Shown one piece after another: positions 45,873 to 56,123 of a stretch of 64,000 nucleotides of DNA; within the stretch, counting starts at the first letter, position 1, and each line of letters opens with the position of its first letter. Position numbers and translations under genes: made by a program. Below the pieces are notes generated by a model that did no database searches, had not been told where the DNA came from, and saw only the letters and a program-made list of their open reading frames with translations. Source of the DNA: Seongchinamella sediminis (GTDB lineage Bacteria > Pseudomonadota > Gammaproteobacteria > Pseudomonadales > Halieaceae). The DNA is taken from positions 59,519 to 123,518 of the forward strand of contig NZ_QRAN01000013.1 in the NCBI RefSeq assembly GCF_003457605.1, written 5' to 3'.

Positions 45873-47252
45873 TCAGTCTTCCAGTTCCAGCTTCTTCAGC
45901 CGGTAGCGCAAGCTGCGAAAGCTAATCCCCAGCAGCTTCGCCGTCGCCGTCTTGTTCCAGCGCTCCTGCTCCAGTGCCTTGCTGAGGATCTGTTTCTCGA
46001 TGTCCTCAAGGTAGCCTTCCAGGTCGCCGTAGGCTTCCTCCACCGACCAGGTCTGGGTGCCTTCCTGGTCTGACTTGCGGGTGCGCGTTTGCGGACTGCG
46101 CGGGGACATTTGCGAGAATTGCAGGTCTCCCGCGCTGATGGTGCCGCCATCCGACAGGGCCAGGGAGCGTTCCAGGATGTTCTCCAGTTCGCGCACGTTC
46201 CCCGGGAAGGTATACTCCGCCAGCGCTTCCAGGGCGGAATCGTCCAGCTTCACGCCCTGTTCCCCGTGTTCACGGGAAATCCGCCTGATCAGTGCCGTGG
46301 CCAGCAGCGGCAGATCCTCGGCGCGCTCCCGCAGGCTGGGCACCTTTAGGTCGATCACATTGATCCGGTAGAACAGGTCGTTGCGGAACCGGCCGGCGTC
46401 GACCTCTGCCGCCAGATCCTTGTGGGTAGCGCTCAGCAGCCGCACGTCGGTGGGGATCTCCGCACTGCCGCCAACCGGCCGCACGGCTTTTTCCTGTATA
46501 GCCCGCAACAGCTTGACCTGCATGGCCAGCGGCAGGTCCGCCACCTCGTCCAGGAACAGGGTGCCGCCTGCCGCGGCCTGGAACAGCCCCGGCTTGTCGC
46601 TGGTGGCGCCGGTGAAGCTGCCCTTCACATGGCCGAAGAGTTCGCTTTCCATCAGGTCTGGGGGTATGGCGCCGCAGTTCACGGCGATAAAGTTGCCCGC
46701 CGCCCGGGGGCCGTTATTGTGAATGAGTCGTGCTACCACTTCCTTGCCGCTGCCCGACTCGCCGCGGATATGCACTGGCGCCTGGCTGCGGGCCAGTTTG
46801 GTTATCTGCTTGCGCAGCAGTTGGACTGACGGGGCGTTGCCGATCAGGTCCTGGTCCACGGCCTGGTTCAGGGGCGCGGTATCGCCGCCCAGTTGCAGTG
46901 CGCTGCTGACCAGGTTGCGCAGGGTTTCCAGCTCTATGGGCTTGCTGATGAAATCGAAGGCGCCCGCCTTGAGGGCGGTGATCGCGGTTTCCACGCTACC
47001 GTGGGCGGTAATCATGGCCACCGGGATGTGGGCGTGGTCCTGCTGGATGAATTCCACCAGGCTGATGCCGTTGCCATCGGGCAGTTTCATGTCGGTCAGG
47101 CACAGGTCGGGAGATACCTCGGTCACCATGTCGCGTGCCTCGCCCAGTGTCGCGGCGCTGAAGGTATCCAGACCCATGCGGCTGAGAGTGATATCCAGCA
47201 GTTCGCGGATATCCGGTTCGTCGTCAACAATCAGTACGCGCTGGGCGGTCAT
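45873..47252 (-). CDS. pilR: sigma-54-dependent response regulator PilR
   Basis: The 459-residue NtrC-family activator has three parts. The receiver domain has its phosphoacceptor in CLTDMKLPDGNG (Asp near 54). The AAA+ domain has Walker A GESGSGKE, the sigma-54-contacting loop as GSFTGA, and Walker B FLDEVADL. The C-terminal Fis-type helix-turn-helix is KTATAKLLGISFRSLRYRLK. GSFTGA in place of GAFTGA is, from memory, found in other PilR proteins. In Pseudomonas PilR activates the major pilin gene pilA, which is not in this window. The start abuts the pilS stop (TAAATG). Confidence 0.95.
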   Translation of the reverse strand: MTAQRVLIVDDEPDIRELLDITLSRMGLDTFSAATLGEARDMVTEVSPDLCLTDMKLPDGNGISLVEFIQQDHAHIPVAMITAHGSVETAITALKAGAFDFISKPIELETLRNLVSSALQLGGDTAPLNQAVDQDLIGNAPSVQLLRKQITKLARSQAPVHIRGESGSGKEVVARLIHNNGPRAAGNFIAVNCGAIPPDLMESELFGHVKGSFTGATSDKPGLFQAAAGGTLFLDEVADLPLAMQVKLLRAIQEKAVRPVGGSAEIPTDVRLLSATHKDLAAEVDAGRFRNDLFYRINVIDLKVPSLRERAEDLPLLATALIRRISREHGEQGVKLDDSALEALAEYTFPGNVRELENILERSLALSDGGTISAGDLQFSQMSPRSPQTRTRKSDQEGTQTWSVEEAYGDLEGYLEDIEKQILSKALEQERWNKTATAKLLGISFRSLRYRLKKLELED

Positions 47253-48869
47253 TTACAGGGCTCGTTGGTTAACTGAAATTCGGAAGCAGCTCTCACCCCT
47301 GTCCGTCGGGCGGTAGCTGAGGCTCGCGTTGTTGATTTCACACAATTCCTTGCACAGGTACAAGCCCATGCCGCTACCCTCGGCGACGGTGGTAAAAAAG
47401 GGTTCAAACAGTTTTGCCTGGTCTGAACGGGGGACGCCGGTGCCTTTATCAATGACATCGATATTCGCCTGGTGAGCGATAAAGTCCAGCGCGACCTGGA
47501 TGCGGGCGGTTTCCCGGCCCGTGGCCCTGCCGCTGTGACGCAGGGCGTTGTCCAGCAGGTTGGTCATCACCCGCTCGAGATTTTCGGGGTCGAATTCGAT
47601 CAGCAGGTCCTGGTATTGGCAGTCCACGGTGATGTCGGCTGGCTGGCTCAGTCCCTGCAGGTAGTTCGTGACATGATTCGTCGTCCAGTCCTGCAGGTTG
47701 ATGAACTCCGGTTTGGGCGGTTCACGCCGGGAAATCTGCATCACGCTCTCGACTATCTGGTTGACCCGGCCGCAGTGGCTCTCGATGATTTCCGCCATAC
47801 GCTTGTCGCCTGCTTCCAGGGTATCCGACTCCTGCAGTAGCTGGGCGGCGTGGCTGATAGCCCCCAGCGGGTTGCGAATTTCGTGGGCGATGGAGGCGGT
47901 CAGTCGTCCCAGCGAGGTGAGTTTCAGCGATTGTGCGTACTGGGTGACCGGCGTGTAGTCCTCGACGAACACCAGCGCGTCGCGGGTGCTGCTGGGTTGC
48001 AACTCGCGGAAGCGGGCGATAACCGGGGGCGCATCCTCCGACACCCGGAACGGGGTGGCCTTGTGATGGCCGCTGTCTTTCCAGTGCTGGTACTGGTAGG
48101 CCAATTCGGGGCAGTAGTCTGCCAGTTGTCGCCCCTGTTCCATGATTACCGGGCGTTCGGGCACCAGCAGGGTGGAGGCGGACTTGTTCATGACCCGCAC
48201 CGTGCCATCGCCGTCCACGAGCAGGATTCCGGTATCCATATGCTGGACTATTTGCTCGTTGAGGCGCTGCAGGTCATAGAGATCGCTGGCGCGATTGCGC
48301 GCCAGTTCTTCCGCCCGGCCCAGCCGCTGGGCTACAATTTGCACCATCAGTGAGACCACGAAAATAAGAGCGCCGAGCAGGCCCGCGGGGAACAGGTCGG
48401 GAAATTCGCGCACCCCGGCCCAGATCAGCCACACCGTGTCGCCCAGCAGCGCCAGCGCGCTGAGGGCGGCGACGAGCGTCGCCAGGGTGCGATTGCTCAC
48501 CAGTACCGCGCTGGCCGCCACGGTGATAATCAGCAACACCGGCAGCCCGCTGATCACACCGCCGCTGGCGTGGGACATGAGAATAATGCTGATGATGTCT
48601 AGCACGAATACGATCAGCATCATGCGCTGGTTCAGTCGCTTCGACAGGAAGCCCACCAGCGGCACGCTGGTGGCCAGGTGCAGGAGCGCCACAGAGACAT
48701 AGAGTGCCGGGTGCAGTACGCCGACCAGTTGGCGGGTATTGGGGCTGACCAGCATGATCAACAGCACCAGTGACAACAGCGAGCGATAGGCCACGTAAAT
48801 ACGGAACAGGGCCTGGTTCTGCTGGCCGGAGGTGGCGGCGGGCCTGGTGAGGATCGCTGGTCGGTTCAC
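47253..48869 (-). CDS. pilS: sensor histidine kinase PilS
   Basis: The 538-residue inner-membrane kinase has about six hydrophobic helices in the first 190 residues and a PAS-like domain (IVQHMDTGILLVDGDGTVRVMN). The H box is IAHEIRNPLGAISHAA near residue 335. N and G boxes are NLLDNALRHSG and GSGMGLYLCKEL. PilS senses pilin level in the membrane in Pseudomonas and controls PilR. GTG at 48869 is the only plausible start in frame; its ribosome site is weak. It is convergent with the minor pilins and divergent from nadE. Confidence 0.94.
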   Translation of the reverse strand: MNRPAILTRPAATSGQQNQALFRIYVAYRSLLSLVLLIMLVSPNTRQLVGVLHPALYVSVALLHLATSVPLVGFLSKRLNQRMMLIVFVLDIISIILMSHASGGVISGLPVLLIITVAASAVLVSNRTLATLVAALSALALLGDTVWLIWAGVREFPDLFPAGLLGALIFVVSLMVQIVAQRLGRAEELARNRASDLYDLQRLNEQIVQHMDTGILLVDGDGTVRVMNKSASTLLVPERPVIMEQGRQLADYCPELAYQYQHWKDSGHHKATPFRVSEDAPPVIARFRELQPSSTRDALVFVEDYTPVTQYAQSLKLTSLGRLTASIAHEIRNPLGAISHAAQLLQESDTLEAGDKRMAEIIESHCGRVNQIVESVMQISRREPPKPEFINLQDWTTNHVTNYLQGLSQPADITVDCQYQDLLIEFDPENLERVMTNLLDNALRHSGRATGRETARIQVALDFIAHQANIDVIDKGTGVPRSDQAKLFEPFFTTVAEGSGMGLYLCKELCEINNASLSYRPTDRGESCFRISVNQRAL

Positions 48870-49005
48870 GCTGGCGTTCTGCCTGTTATCTCTTTCCCTG
48901 TAATCCGGCTAGTGTATCAGGCATGGGGCAATTCAGACTGGCTTAAAGTGCCGGTTTTGCGGAAAATAGCGCCCCGTTCTTCCCTTCCAAGCATTGAGCA
49001 GTGAT

Positions 49006-50637
49006 ATGGCAAGCCTGAATATACTCATGGCCCAGATAAATACCCTCGTCGGTGACTTTGACGGCAATACCCAGCGCGTTCTTGACACCGTGGCCCGGGC
49101 GGTAAACAGGCATGAGCGGGCCGTGGTGGTTTTTCCAGAGCTCACTCTCAGCGGTTACCCGCCGGAAGACCTGCTGCTGCGGCCCAGTATCGCCCTGCGG
49201 GTGCAACAGTCGCTGGACCGGCTGTGTGCCGAGCTGCCGGCAAGCGCCTGGGTGGTGCTGGGTTACCCACGCCGGGATGGCAATGCCCTGTACAACGTGG
49301 CTGGGGTGATTCATGGCAACGAACTGGTGGCGGAGTACCGCAAGCATAGCCTGCCCAACTACGAGGTGTTCGATGAAAAGCGCTATTTTACGGCGGGCTC
49401 GGATCCCTGCGTGGTGGACGTTGATGGTGTGCAGGTGGGGCTCAGTATTTGCGAGGACATCTGGGAAATCGAACCTACCGCCGATGCCGCCGAAGCGGGG
49501 GCGGAGATATTGCTGAACATCAATTCGTCGCCCTATCACCGCGGCAAGCGCGACGAGCGCTGGAAGCTGGTGACAGAGCGGGCCCGCCAGGCGGCCTTTC
49601 CTATTGTTTATGTGAACCAGGTCGGCGGTCAGGACGAACTGGTCTTTGACGGCGGTTCTTTTGCGGTCACCGCCGACGGCAAGGTTGCCGCTGCCGCTCC
49701 CGGTTTCGAGGAGGGGGAGTACTGGCTGGACTACGATGGTGCCAACGAGAGCGAGCCCTTCAGCGGGCTTGCGCCATGCGAGCCGCCGGATGAAATAGAA
49801 GCGATCTGGAAGGCGCTGGTGCTGGGTGTGCGTGATTACGTCAACAAAAACCGCTTCAAGGGTGTGGTGCTCGGCCTGTCCGGGGGCGTGGATTCCGCGC
49901 TGACCCTGGCGGTGGCGGTGGATGCCCTGGGGCCGGAGCGGGTGGAGGCAGTAATGATGCCATTCCGCTATACCTCACAAATGAGCGTGGAGGATGCCGC
50001 CGAGCAGTCCGAAACCATGGGCGTGAGCCACAAGGTGATCTCCATCGAACCCATTTACGAGGCGTTCATGGCCAGCCTGGCCGAGGAATTTGCCGGCACC
50101 GCTGCTGACACCACCGAGGAGAACCTCCAGGCCCGCTGCCGGGGGGTGCTGTTGATGTCTATCTCCAACAAGAAGGGCTACCTGGTGCTGACTACCGGCA
50201 ACAAGAGCGAAATGGCGGTTGGCTACTCCACCCTGTACGGCGACATGGCCGGTGGCTTTGATGTGCTCAAGGACTGCCCCAAGACGCTGGTGTTCGACCT
50301 TTGCCGCTACCGCAACACCCTGGGTCCCTGCATCCCGCAGCGGGTCATCGACCGTCCCCCCTCGGCGGAACTGGCCCCCGACCAGAAAGACGAGGACAGT
50401 CTGCCGCCCTACGAGGTGCTCGACCAGATACTGGAGATGTATGTGGAACGGGACATGAGCGCCGAGGCGATTATTGCGGCGGGAATGGATCGGGATCAGG
50501 TGCAGCGGGTGCTGCGGCTGGTGGATGTGAACGAATACAAGCGCCGCCAGGCCCCCATCGGCGTGCGCATTACCCGCCGTGGCTTCGGCCGCGACCGGCG
50601 CTACCCGATTACCTCAGGATGGCGGATCGGGGAGTAA
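49006..50637 (+). CDS. nadE: glutamine-dependent NAD+ synthetase
   Basis: The 543-residue two-domain enzyme converts nicotinic acid adenine dinucleotide to NAD. The N-terminal nitrilase-type amidotransferase has Glu in FPELTLSGYPPEDL, Lys in YRKHSLPNYEVFDEKRYF and Cys in LSICEDIWE. The C-terminal synthetase has the ATP loop LGLSGGVDSALTLAV and TTGNKSEMAVGYSTLYGD. ATG at 49006 gives MASLNILMAQIN; a TTG four codons earlier is a poor alternative. It ends directly against the bamD stop with no base between. Confidence 0.96.
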   Translation: MASLNILMAQINTLVGDFDGNTQRVLDTVARAVNRHERAVVVFPELTLSGYPPEDLLLRPSIALRVQQSLDRLCAELPASAWVVLGYPRRDGNALYNVAGVIHGNELVAEYRKHSLPNYEVFDEKRYFTAGSDPCVVDVDGVQVGLSICEDIWEIEPTADAAEAGAEILLNINSSPYHRGKRDERWKLVTERARQAAFPIVYVNQVGGQDELVFDGGSFAVTADGKVAAAAPGFEEGEYWLDYDGANESEPFSGLAPCEPPDEIEAIWKALVLGVRDYVNKNRFKGVVLGLSGGVDSALTLAVAVDALGPERVEAVMMPFRYTSQMSVEDAAEQSETMGVSHKVISIEPIYEAFMASLAEEFAGTAADTTEENLQARCRGVLLMSISNKKGYLVLTTGNKSEMAVGYSTLYGDMAGGFDVLKDCPKTLVFDLCRYRNTLGPCIPQRVIDRPPSAELAPDQKDEDSLPPYEVLDQILEMYVERDMSAEAIIAAGMDRDQVQRVLRLVDVNEYKRRQAPIGVRITRRGFGRDRRYPITSGWRIGE

Positions 50638-51507
50638 TTACAGCTTCGGTCGATTATCAAACTGCGGCGGTGTTGGCGGGAAGAACAGCCCGAAAGTCGC
50701 CTTGTTAATCCAGTTGCGCTGCAGGCCGTCCAGCGTATACACGCTCTTGAAGTTGCCGTTCTTGTCGATGTTCGGGTGGTCCGGATAGTTCAGGACGAGG
50801 ATGTCGATGGTGTCCTGGGCCAGGTCATCCAGCCCCAGCAGGATGTAACCCTGGGCCATCACCGCCAGTCCGTCGGCCACCGCCGGGGTGCGCTGGAAGT
50901 TCTCCACCACATAGCGGCCGCGATTGGTAGCCGCCATGTAGGCGCCGCGGCGGAAGTAGTAGTTGGCTACCAGGATCTCGTGTCGGGCCAGCAGGTTGCG
51001 CAGGTGCACCATGCGTGCCCGGGCATCGGGCGCGTAGGGACTCTCGGGATAGCGCGACACCAGCTGGTTGAACTCAGCGAAAGCTTCCTTGGCCTGGCTG
51101 ACGTCCCGCTCGGACTCATCGGTGGGCAGGAACCGGGCAAACAGATCCTCGTTGCTGGTGTAAGCGGCCAGGCCTTTCATGTAGTAGGCGTAGTCCACGT
51201 TGGGGTGGGCCGGGTGCAGGCGGATAAAGCGATCTGCGGCTTCCACGGCAGCCTCGCGCTCGTAGCCGTTGTAGTGGGCGTAGATGATTTCCAGCTGGGC
51301 CTGCTCGGCATACTTGCCGAAGGGGTAGCGCGACTCCAACAGCTGCAGGCTGCGCACCGCCAGGTCCCAGTTGCTGGACCTGAGGTAGCGCTGGGCTTCC
51401 TCGTAGATCTGTTGCTCGCCGGTATCGGCGGCGATGTCGGGCAATTCGTCATTGCCGGCGCAACCCACGATAGCGAGGCTGAGCAGGAAAACCAGGGCGT
51501 ACTTCAA
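50638..51507 (-). CDS. bamD: outer-membrane protein assembly factor BamD
   Basis: The 289-residue lipoprotein of the BAM complex has signal [12 protein letters not shown] with lipobox IVGC, so acylated at about Cys16. Five TPR-like helical pairs follow, including [20 protein letters not shown] and [19 protein letters not shown]. It works with BamA to insert barrels into the outer membrane. The start is TTG at 51507 with GGTGAG six bases upstream. A weak start codon on an essential gene is notable. It is divergent from rluD, a conserved arrangement. Confidence 0.95.
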   Translation of the reverse strand: MKYALVFLLSLAIVGCAGNDELPDIAADTGEQQIYEEAQRYLRSSNWDLAVRSLQLLESRYPFGKYAEQAQLEIIYAHYNGYEREAAVEAADRFIRLHPAHPNVDYAYYMKGLAAYTSNEDLFARFLPTDESERDVSQAKEAFAEFNQLVSRYPESPYAPDARARMVHLRNLLARHEILVANYYFRRGAYMAATNRGRYVVENFQRTPAVADGLAVMAQGYILLGLDDLAQDTIDILVLNYPDHPNIDKNGNFKSVYTLDGLQRNWINKATFGLFFPPTPPQFDNRPKL

Positions 51508-51610
51508 AATTATCTCACCAGTGTTGACCAGGTCGGCGTGCTAAGATGCACGCCAGCGCTTGAGGCGGCTATTTAACCACAGCCGGCAGGGCGCATAAAC
51601 AGGAAAAGTG

Positions 51611-52591
51611 ATGAGTGCAAGGATACAGCTGAAGGCCACCGTGCCCCCGGAATTGGACAACGACCGCCTGGACCAGGTGGCGGCCAAACTGTTCCCGGAG
51701 TATTCCCGTTCCCGGCTGCAGGGCTGGATCAAGCAGGGCGACCTGCTGGTGGATGGCGGCCAGCTGCGGCCCCGGGACAAGGTCCACCAGGGCGCCGAAC
51801 TGAGCATAGACACCGAGCCCCAACAGGCGGTGGGCTGGCAGCCCCAGGGCCTGGAACTGGACATTATCCACGAGGATGAGCACATCCTGGTGCTGAACAA
51901 GCCCGCCGGGCTGGTGGTGCACCCTGCCGCCGGCCACGCCGATGGTACATTGGTCAATGCGCTGCTGGCCCATTGCCCGGAGATGGCGCAGCTGCCCCGT
52001 GGCGGCATCGTCCACCGCCTGGATATGGACACCTCCGGTATTATGGTTGCCGCCAAAAGCCTGCTGGCCCACCAGGACCTGGTGGCCCAGCTGCAGGCGC
52101 GCAGCGTCAAGCGTGAATACCTGGCGGTCTGTATAGGGGTGATGACGGGCGGTGGCACCGTTGACGAAGCTATCGGCCGCCACCCCAAACAACGCAAGAA
52201 AATGGCCGTGTTGGCGGTGGGCGGCAAGCCGGCCATCACCCACTACCGGGTGATTCGGCGCTTTGGCCACCACACCCGGATTGCGGTCAAGCTGGAAACC
52301 GGTCGCACCCACCAGATCCGGGTGCATATGGCTCACAAGCACTATCCACTGGTGGGCGACCCAACCTACGGCGGCAGGCCCAAAATCCCCAAAGGGGCTT
52401 CTGACGAGCTTATCGCCGCCCTGCGCGGCTTCCCGCGCCAGGCCCTGCACGCCCGGGCACTGGGTCTGTACCATCCCGAGTCCGGCGAGGAAATGCAGTT
52501 CGAGTGTCCGCTGCCCGATGATATACAGGCGCTGCTGGCCGTGCTGGAACGGGAAGACCCGGTGATCAACGATGACGCCAGCCTTTATTGA
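51611..52591 (+). CDS. rluD: 23S rRNA pseudouridine(1911/1915/1917) synthase
   Basis: The 326-residue enzyme modifies helix 69 of 23S rRNA. An N-terminal S4 domain (DNDRLDQVAAKLFPEYSRSR) precedes the catalytic domain with the aspartate in IVHRLDMDTSGIMV near residue 138. TGRTHQIRVHM and HARALGLYHP complete the fold. ATG at 51611 is chosen over the GTG just before it because AGGA is six bases upstream of the ATG. It overlaps pgeF by 20 bases; rluD-pgeF-clpB is a conserved series. Confidence 0.96.
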   Translation: MSARIQLKATVPPELDNDRLDQVAAKLFPEYSRSRLQGWIKQGDLLVDGGQLRPRDKVHQGAELSIDTEPQQAVGWQPQGLELDIIHEDEHILVLNKPAGLVVHPAAGHADGTLVNALLAHCPEMAQLPRGGIVHRLDMDTSGIMVAAKSLLAHQDLVAQLQARSVKREYLAVCIGVMTGGGTVDEAIGRHPKQRKKMAVLAVGGKPAITHYRVIRRFGHHTRIAVKLETGRTHQIRVHMAHKHYPLVGDPTYGGRPKIPKGASDELIAALRGFPRQALHARALGLYHPESGEEMQFECPLPDDIQALLAVLEREDPVINDDASLY

Positions 52592-53321
52592 ACCCGGCTG
52601 GCACCTGCCGGGGGTGACTGCGCTGGCCACCACCCGGGCCGGCGGCAGCAGCGCCGCGCCCTTTGCCAGTTTCAACCTCGGGGACCATGTGGGTGACGAT
52701 GCCCGCGCGGTAGCGGCCAATCGCCGTGCCTTGCTGGCCGCGCTGCCCGCGGGTTCGGTGATCCAATGGTTGCAGCAGGTACACGGCAAGCGGGTGGTCA
52801 GGGCCGGGGAGGGCGATTGCCCTGAGGCGGGCTGTCCCGAGGCCGATGCCTGCTGGAGCGACCAGCCGGGCATGGCCTGCGCGGTGATGACGGCGGACTG
52901 TCTGCCGGTCCTGCTCGCCGCGGAAGACGGCCAGGTGGTGGCCGCCGCCCACGCGGGCTGGCGCGGCCTGCTCGCCGGGGTACTGGAAGCGACGGTGGCC
53001 GCCATGGGTGTGGATCCGATGCGCCTGCTGGCCTGGCTGGGCCCGGCCATTGGCCCCGCGGCCTTTGCAGTGGGGCCGGAGGTGCGAGAGGCCTTCGTCG
53101 AGCGGGACCCGGTAGGCAGCGCCTTTATGCCAGCGGCGCAACCGGGAAAGTACCTGGCCAATCTCTACCAGCTGGCCCGCTATCGCCTGGCCCAGGCGGG
53201 CGTGAATCGTATCCATGGCGGCGACCGCTGTACCTACTCCGAGGCGGACCAGTTCTTTTCCTACCGCCGGGACGGCAAAACCGGGCGTATGGCCGCGGTA
53301 ATTGTGGTTAATCCCCAGTAG
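52572..53321 (+). CDS. pgeF: peptidoglycan editing factor PgeF (YfiH, multicopper polyphenol oxidase family)
   Basis: The 249-residue DUF152 protein carries the family residues in QVHGKRVV (His), MTADCLPVLLA (Cys) and AAHAGWRGLLAGV (His), which bind zinc at the active site. E. coli YfiH removes wrongly built UDP-MurNAc-L-Ser precursors; older names call it a laccase. The start at 52572 lies inside rluD. It sits between rluD and clpB. Confidence 0.93.
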   Translation: MTPAFIEPGWHLPGVTALATTRAGGSSAAPFASFNLGDHVGDDARAVAANRRALLAALPAGSVIQWLQQVHGKRVVRAGEGDCPEAGCPEADACWSDQPGMACAVMTADCLPVLLAAEDGQVVAAAHAGWRGLLAGVLEATVAAMGVDPMRLLAWLGPAIGPAAFAVGPEVREAFVERDPVGSAFMPAAQPGKYLANLYQLARYRLAQAGVNRIHGGDRCTYSEADQFFSYRRDGKTGRMAAVIVVNPQ

Positions 53322-53342
53322 CGCTCATCCCCGCCTCGAAAA

Positions 53343-53388
53343 GCCGTCATCCCGGGCCCGAAAACCCGTCATCCCCGGGGGGGATGAT
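53343..53388. repeat. two imperfect REP-like hairpins between pgeF and clpB
   Basis: GCCGTCATCCCGGGC (53343-53357) is followed by CCCGTCATCCCCGGGGGGGA. TCATCCCC (53369-53376) pairs with GGGGATGA (53380-53387) over a GGG loop. Both share the GTCATCCC arm of the hairpin at 28872 and of the modular elements. They come before the clpB promoter and could insulate it from rluD-pgeF transcription. Confidence 0.65.
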
Positions 53389-53422
53389 GTGTCTGGCGTG
53401 TGCAGGGGGTGTCATAGGGGGT

Positions 53423-53450
53423 CTTGAATTCCCCGATATTGGCCTCATAT
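53423..53450 (+). promoter_or_regulatory. sigma-32 (heat-shock) promoter of clpB
   Basis: CTTGAA (53423-53428), a 14-base spacer and CCTCATAT (53443-53450) closely match the RpoH consensus CTTGAAA-N13-15-CCCCATnT, with a single mismatch in the -10 core. It lies 65 bases before the clpB ATG. clpB is a classic RpoH target, so site and gene agree. Confidence 0.8.
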
Positions 53451-53514
53451 AACTCCCCACAAGTGAAATATGGCCAAACCGGGCCCCTACCGGCAGGCAA
53501 GGAGCAAACAAGAC

Positions 53515-56085
53515 ATGCGAATGGACAAACTGACCAACCAGCTGCAATCCGCACTGGCTGACGCCCAGTCACTGGCACTGGGCAAGGACCACAATTTTAT
53601 TGAGCCGGTGCACCTGCTGGGCGCCTTGCTGGAACAACGGGCCGGTTCTGCCCGACCCCTGCTGCAAAAGGCCGGGGCTGACCTGAACAACCTGCGCGCT
53701 GAGGTGCAGGGTGCTATCGACGCCCTGCCCACGGTAAGCGGCACCGAAGGTGACGTGCACGTCTCCCAGGACCTCGGTCGCATACTCAACGTGACCGACA
53801 AGCTCGCCCAGCAGGGCGGGGATACCTATATTTCCAGTGAACTGGTGTTGCTGGCCATGCTGGAAAGCAAAAACAGGGCCGGTGAGCTGCTCAAGCAGTG
53901 CGGCGTGACTCCTGCCGCCCTGAAAACCGCCATCGACGAGGTGCGCGGCGGCGAGGCGGTGAACAACCCGGAAGCGGAGGAATCCCGCCAGGCGCTGGAG
54001 AAGTACACCATCGACCTTACCGAGCGCGCCGAGCAGGGCAAGCTGGACCCGGTGATCGGCCGTGATGACGAGATCCGCCGCACCATCCAGGTCTTGCAGC
54101 GCCGCACCAAGAACAACCCGGTACTGATCGGTGAACCCGGCGTGGGTAAAACCGCCATCATCGAGGGGCTGGCCCAGAGGGTGATTAACGGCGAGGTACC
54201 CGAGGGGCTGAAGGACAAGCGCATTCTCTCCCTGGACCTGGGCTCCCTGCTGGCCGGTGCCAAGTTCCGCGGCGAATTCGAGGAACGCCTGAAAGCAGTG
54301 CTCAATGAGCTGTCCAAGGAAGAGGGTAGAGTAATCCTGTTCATCGATGAGTTGCACACCATGGTCGGCGCCGGTAAGGCCGAGGGCTCCATGGACGCGG
54401 GTAATATGCTCAAGCCCGCCCTGGCCCGTGGCGAGCTGCACTGCGTCGGTGCCACTACCCTGGACGAGTACCGCAAGTATGTGGAGAAGGACGCGGCGCT
54501 GGAGCGCCGCTTCCAGAAGGTACTGGTAGACGAACCCAACGAGGAAGACACCATTGCCATCCTCCGGGGCCTGAAAGAGCGCTACGAGGTGCACCACGGT
54601 GTGGACATTACCGACAGCGCGATTATCGCGGCGGCCAAGCTGTCCCAGCGCTACATTACCGACCGCCAGCTGCCGGACAAGGCCATCGACCTGGTGGACG
54701 AGGCCGCCAGCCGTATTCGCATGGAAATCGACTCCAAGCCCGAGGCCATGGACAAACTGGAGCGCCGGCTGATCCAGCTCAAGATCGAGCGCGAGGCGGT
54801 GAAAAAGGACGAGTCCGCCACGGAACAGGTCAAGCGGCTGGACGAGCAGATCAAGAAAGTTGAACGCGAGTTCTCCGACCTCGAGGAAATCTGGAAGGCG
54901 GAGAAAGCGTCCCTGCAGGGCAGTGCCCAGGTCAAGAGCGAGCTGGAACAGGTCAAGCTGGAACTGGAAGCGGCCCGCCGCGCGGGTGATCTTACCCTGA
55001 TGTCGGAACTGCAGTACGGGCGTCTGCCGGAGCTGGAAAAGCAGCTCGAGCAGGCCCAGGAAGCGGAAACCGCCGAGCGCACCCTGCTGCGCAACAAGGT
55101 GACCGAGGAAGAGGTGGCCGAAGTGGTTTCCCGCTGGACCGGTATTCCTATTTCCAAGATGCTGGAGGGCGATCGCGAGAAACTGCTGCGCATGGAAGAT
55201 TCCCTGCACGGCCGGGTGGTCGGCCAGGACGAGGCCGTGGTGGCGGTATCCAACGCGGTGCGCCGTTCGCGCGCCGGACTGTCGGACCCCAACCGCCCCA
55301 ACGGCTCCTTCCTGTTCCTCGGCCCCACCGGCGTCGGTAAAACCGAGCTGTGCAAGGCGCTGGCCGAGTTCCTGTTCGATTCCGAGCAGGCCATGGTGCG
55401 CATCGATATGTCCGAGTTCATGGAGAAGCACTCCGTGGCCCGGCTGATCGGGGCGCCCCCCGGCTATGTTGGTTATGAGGAGGGCGGTTACCTGACCGAG
55501 GCCGTGCGCCGTCGTCCCTACTCGCTGCTGCTGCTGGACGAAGTCGAAAAGGCCCACCCGGATGTGTTCAACATCCTGCTGCAGGTGCTGGAGGACGGTC
55601 GCCTGACCGACGGCCAGGGTCGTACCGTCGACTTCCGTAACACGGTGATCGTAATGACCTCCAACCTGGGCTCCCACCTGATCCAGGAAATGGCCGGTGA
55701 GGAGAACTACGACAAGATGAAGGCCGCGGTGATGGAGGTGGTCGGCAGCCACTTCCGCCCGGAGTTCATCAACCGCGTTGACGAGTCAGTGGTGTTCCAC
55801 CCGCTGCAACAGAGCCAGATCCGCGGCATCGCCGACATCCAGCTGCGCGGCCTGCAGGCCCGCCTGGCGGAACGCGAGCTGAGCCTGGAACTGTCAGAAG
55901 GGTTCATGGAGCACCTGACCGAAGCCGGCTTCGACCCGGTGTACGGTGCAAGGCCGCTCAAGCGGGCGATCCAGCAGGAACTGGAGAACCCCCTGGCCCA
56001 GCGGATTCTGGCGGGGGAATTCAGTGCAGGGCAGATGATATCGGTGTCACTGGACGAAAACGGTGTCGTTTTCTCTTGCAACTGA
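53515..56085 (+). CDS. clpB: ATP-dependent disaggregase ClpB
   Basis: This 856-residue Hsp100 hexamer, with DnaK, rescues aggregated proteins. An N-terminal double repeat domain (residues 1-145) precedes the first AAA+ ([13 protein letters not shown], then FIDELHT). The long coiled-coil M domain spans about residues 410-520 ([20 protein letters not shown]). The second AAA+ has [17 protein letters not shown] and [17 protein letters not shown] at 53515 has AAGGAG ten bases upstream and gives the family N-terminus [11 protein letters not shown]; a start 45 bases earlier is not supported. No ClpP-binding tripeptide loop is expected or seen. Confidence 0.97.
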   Translation: MRMDKLTNQLQSALADAQSLALGKDHNFIEPVHLLGALLEQRAGSARPLLQKAGADLNNLRAEVQGAIDALPTVSGTEGDVHVSQDLGRILNVTDKLAQQGGDTYISSELVLLAMLESKNRAGELLKQCGVTPAALKTAIDEVRGGEAVNNPEAEESRQALEKYTIDLTERAEQGKLDPVIGRDDEIRRTIQVLQRRTKNNPVLIGEPGVGKTAIIEGLAQRVINGEVPEGLKDKRILSLDLGSLLAGAKFRGEFEERLKAVLNELSKEEGRVILFIDELHTMVGAGKAEGSMDAGNMLKPALARGELHCVGATTLDEYRKYVEKDAALERRFQKVLVDEPNEEDTIAILRGLKERYEVHHGVDITDSAIIAAAKLSQRYITDRQLPDKAIDLVDEAASRIRMEIDSKPEAMDKLERRLIQLKIEREAVKKDESATEQVKRLDEQIKKVEREFSDLEEIWKAEKASLQGSAQVKSELEQVKLELEAARRAGDLTLMSELQYGRLPELEKQLEQAQEAETAERTLLRNKVTEEEVAEVVSRWTGIPISKMLEGDREKLLRMEDSLHGRVVGQDEAVVAVSNAVRRSRAGLSDPNRPNGSFLFLGPTGVGKTELCKALAEFLFDSEQAMVRIDMSEFMEKHSVARLIGAPPGYVGYEEGGYLTEAVRRRPYSLLLLDEVEKAHPDVFNILLQVLEDGRLTDGQGRTVDFRNTVIVMTSNLGSHLIQEMAGEENYDKMKAAVMEVVGSHFRPEFINRVDESVVFHPLQQSQIRGIADIQLRGLQARLAERELSLELSEGFMEHLTEAGFDPVYGARPLKRAIQQELENPLAQRILAGEFSAGQMISVSLDENGVVFSCN

Positions 56086-56123
56086 TCGCGAGAGTCTTTC
56101 AAGGGGAGGGTACGGCGAGCTGG

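Noticed and set aside
46626..46643. GSFTGA instead of GAFTGA in PilR as a defect in sigma-54 contact.
   Set aside because: From memory, Ser at this place is found in other PilR proteins that are active; all other AAA+ motifs are intact.
53569..55752. A 727-codon open frame antisense to clpB.
   Set aside because: It mirrors the codon phase of clpB in a GC-rich gene; the product is low-complexity His/Gln/Val/Gly sequence with no family motif and no ribosome site.
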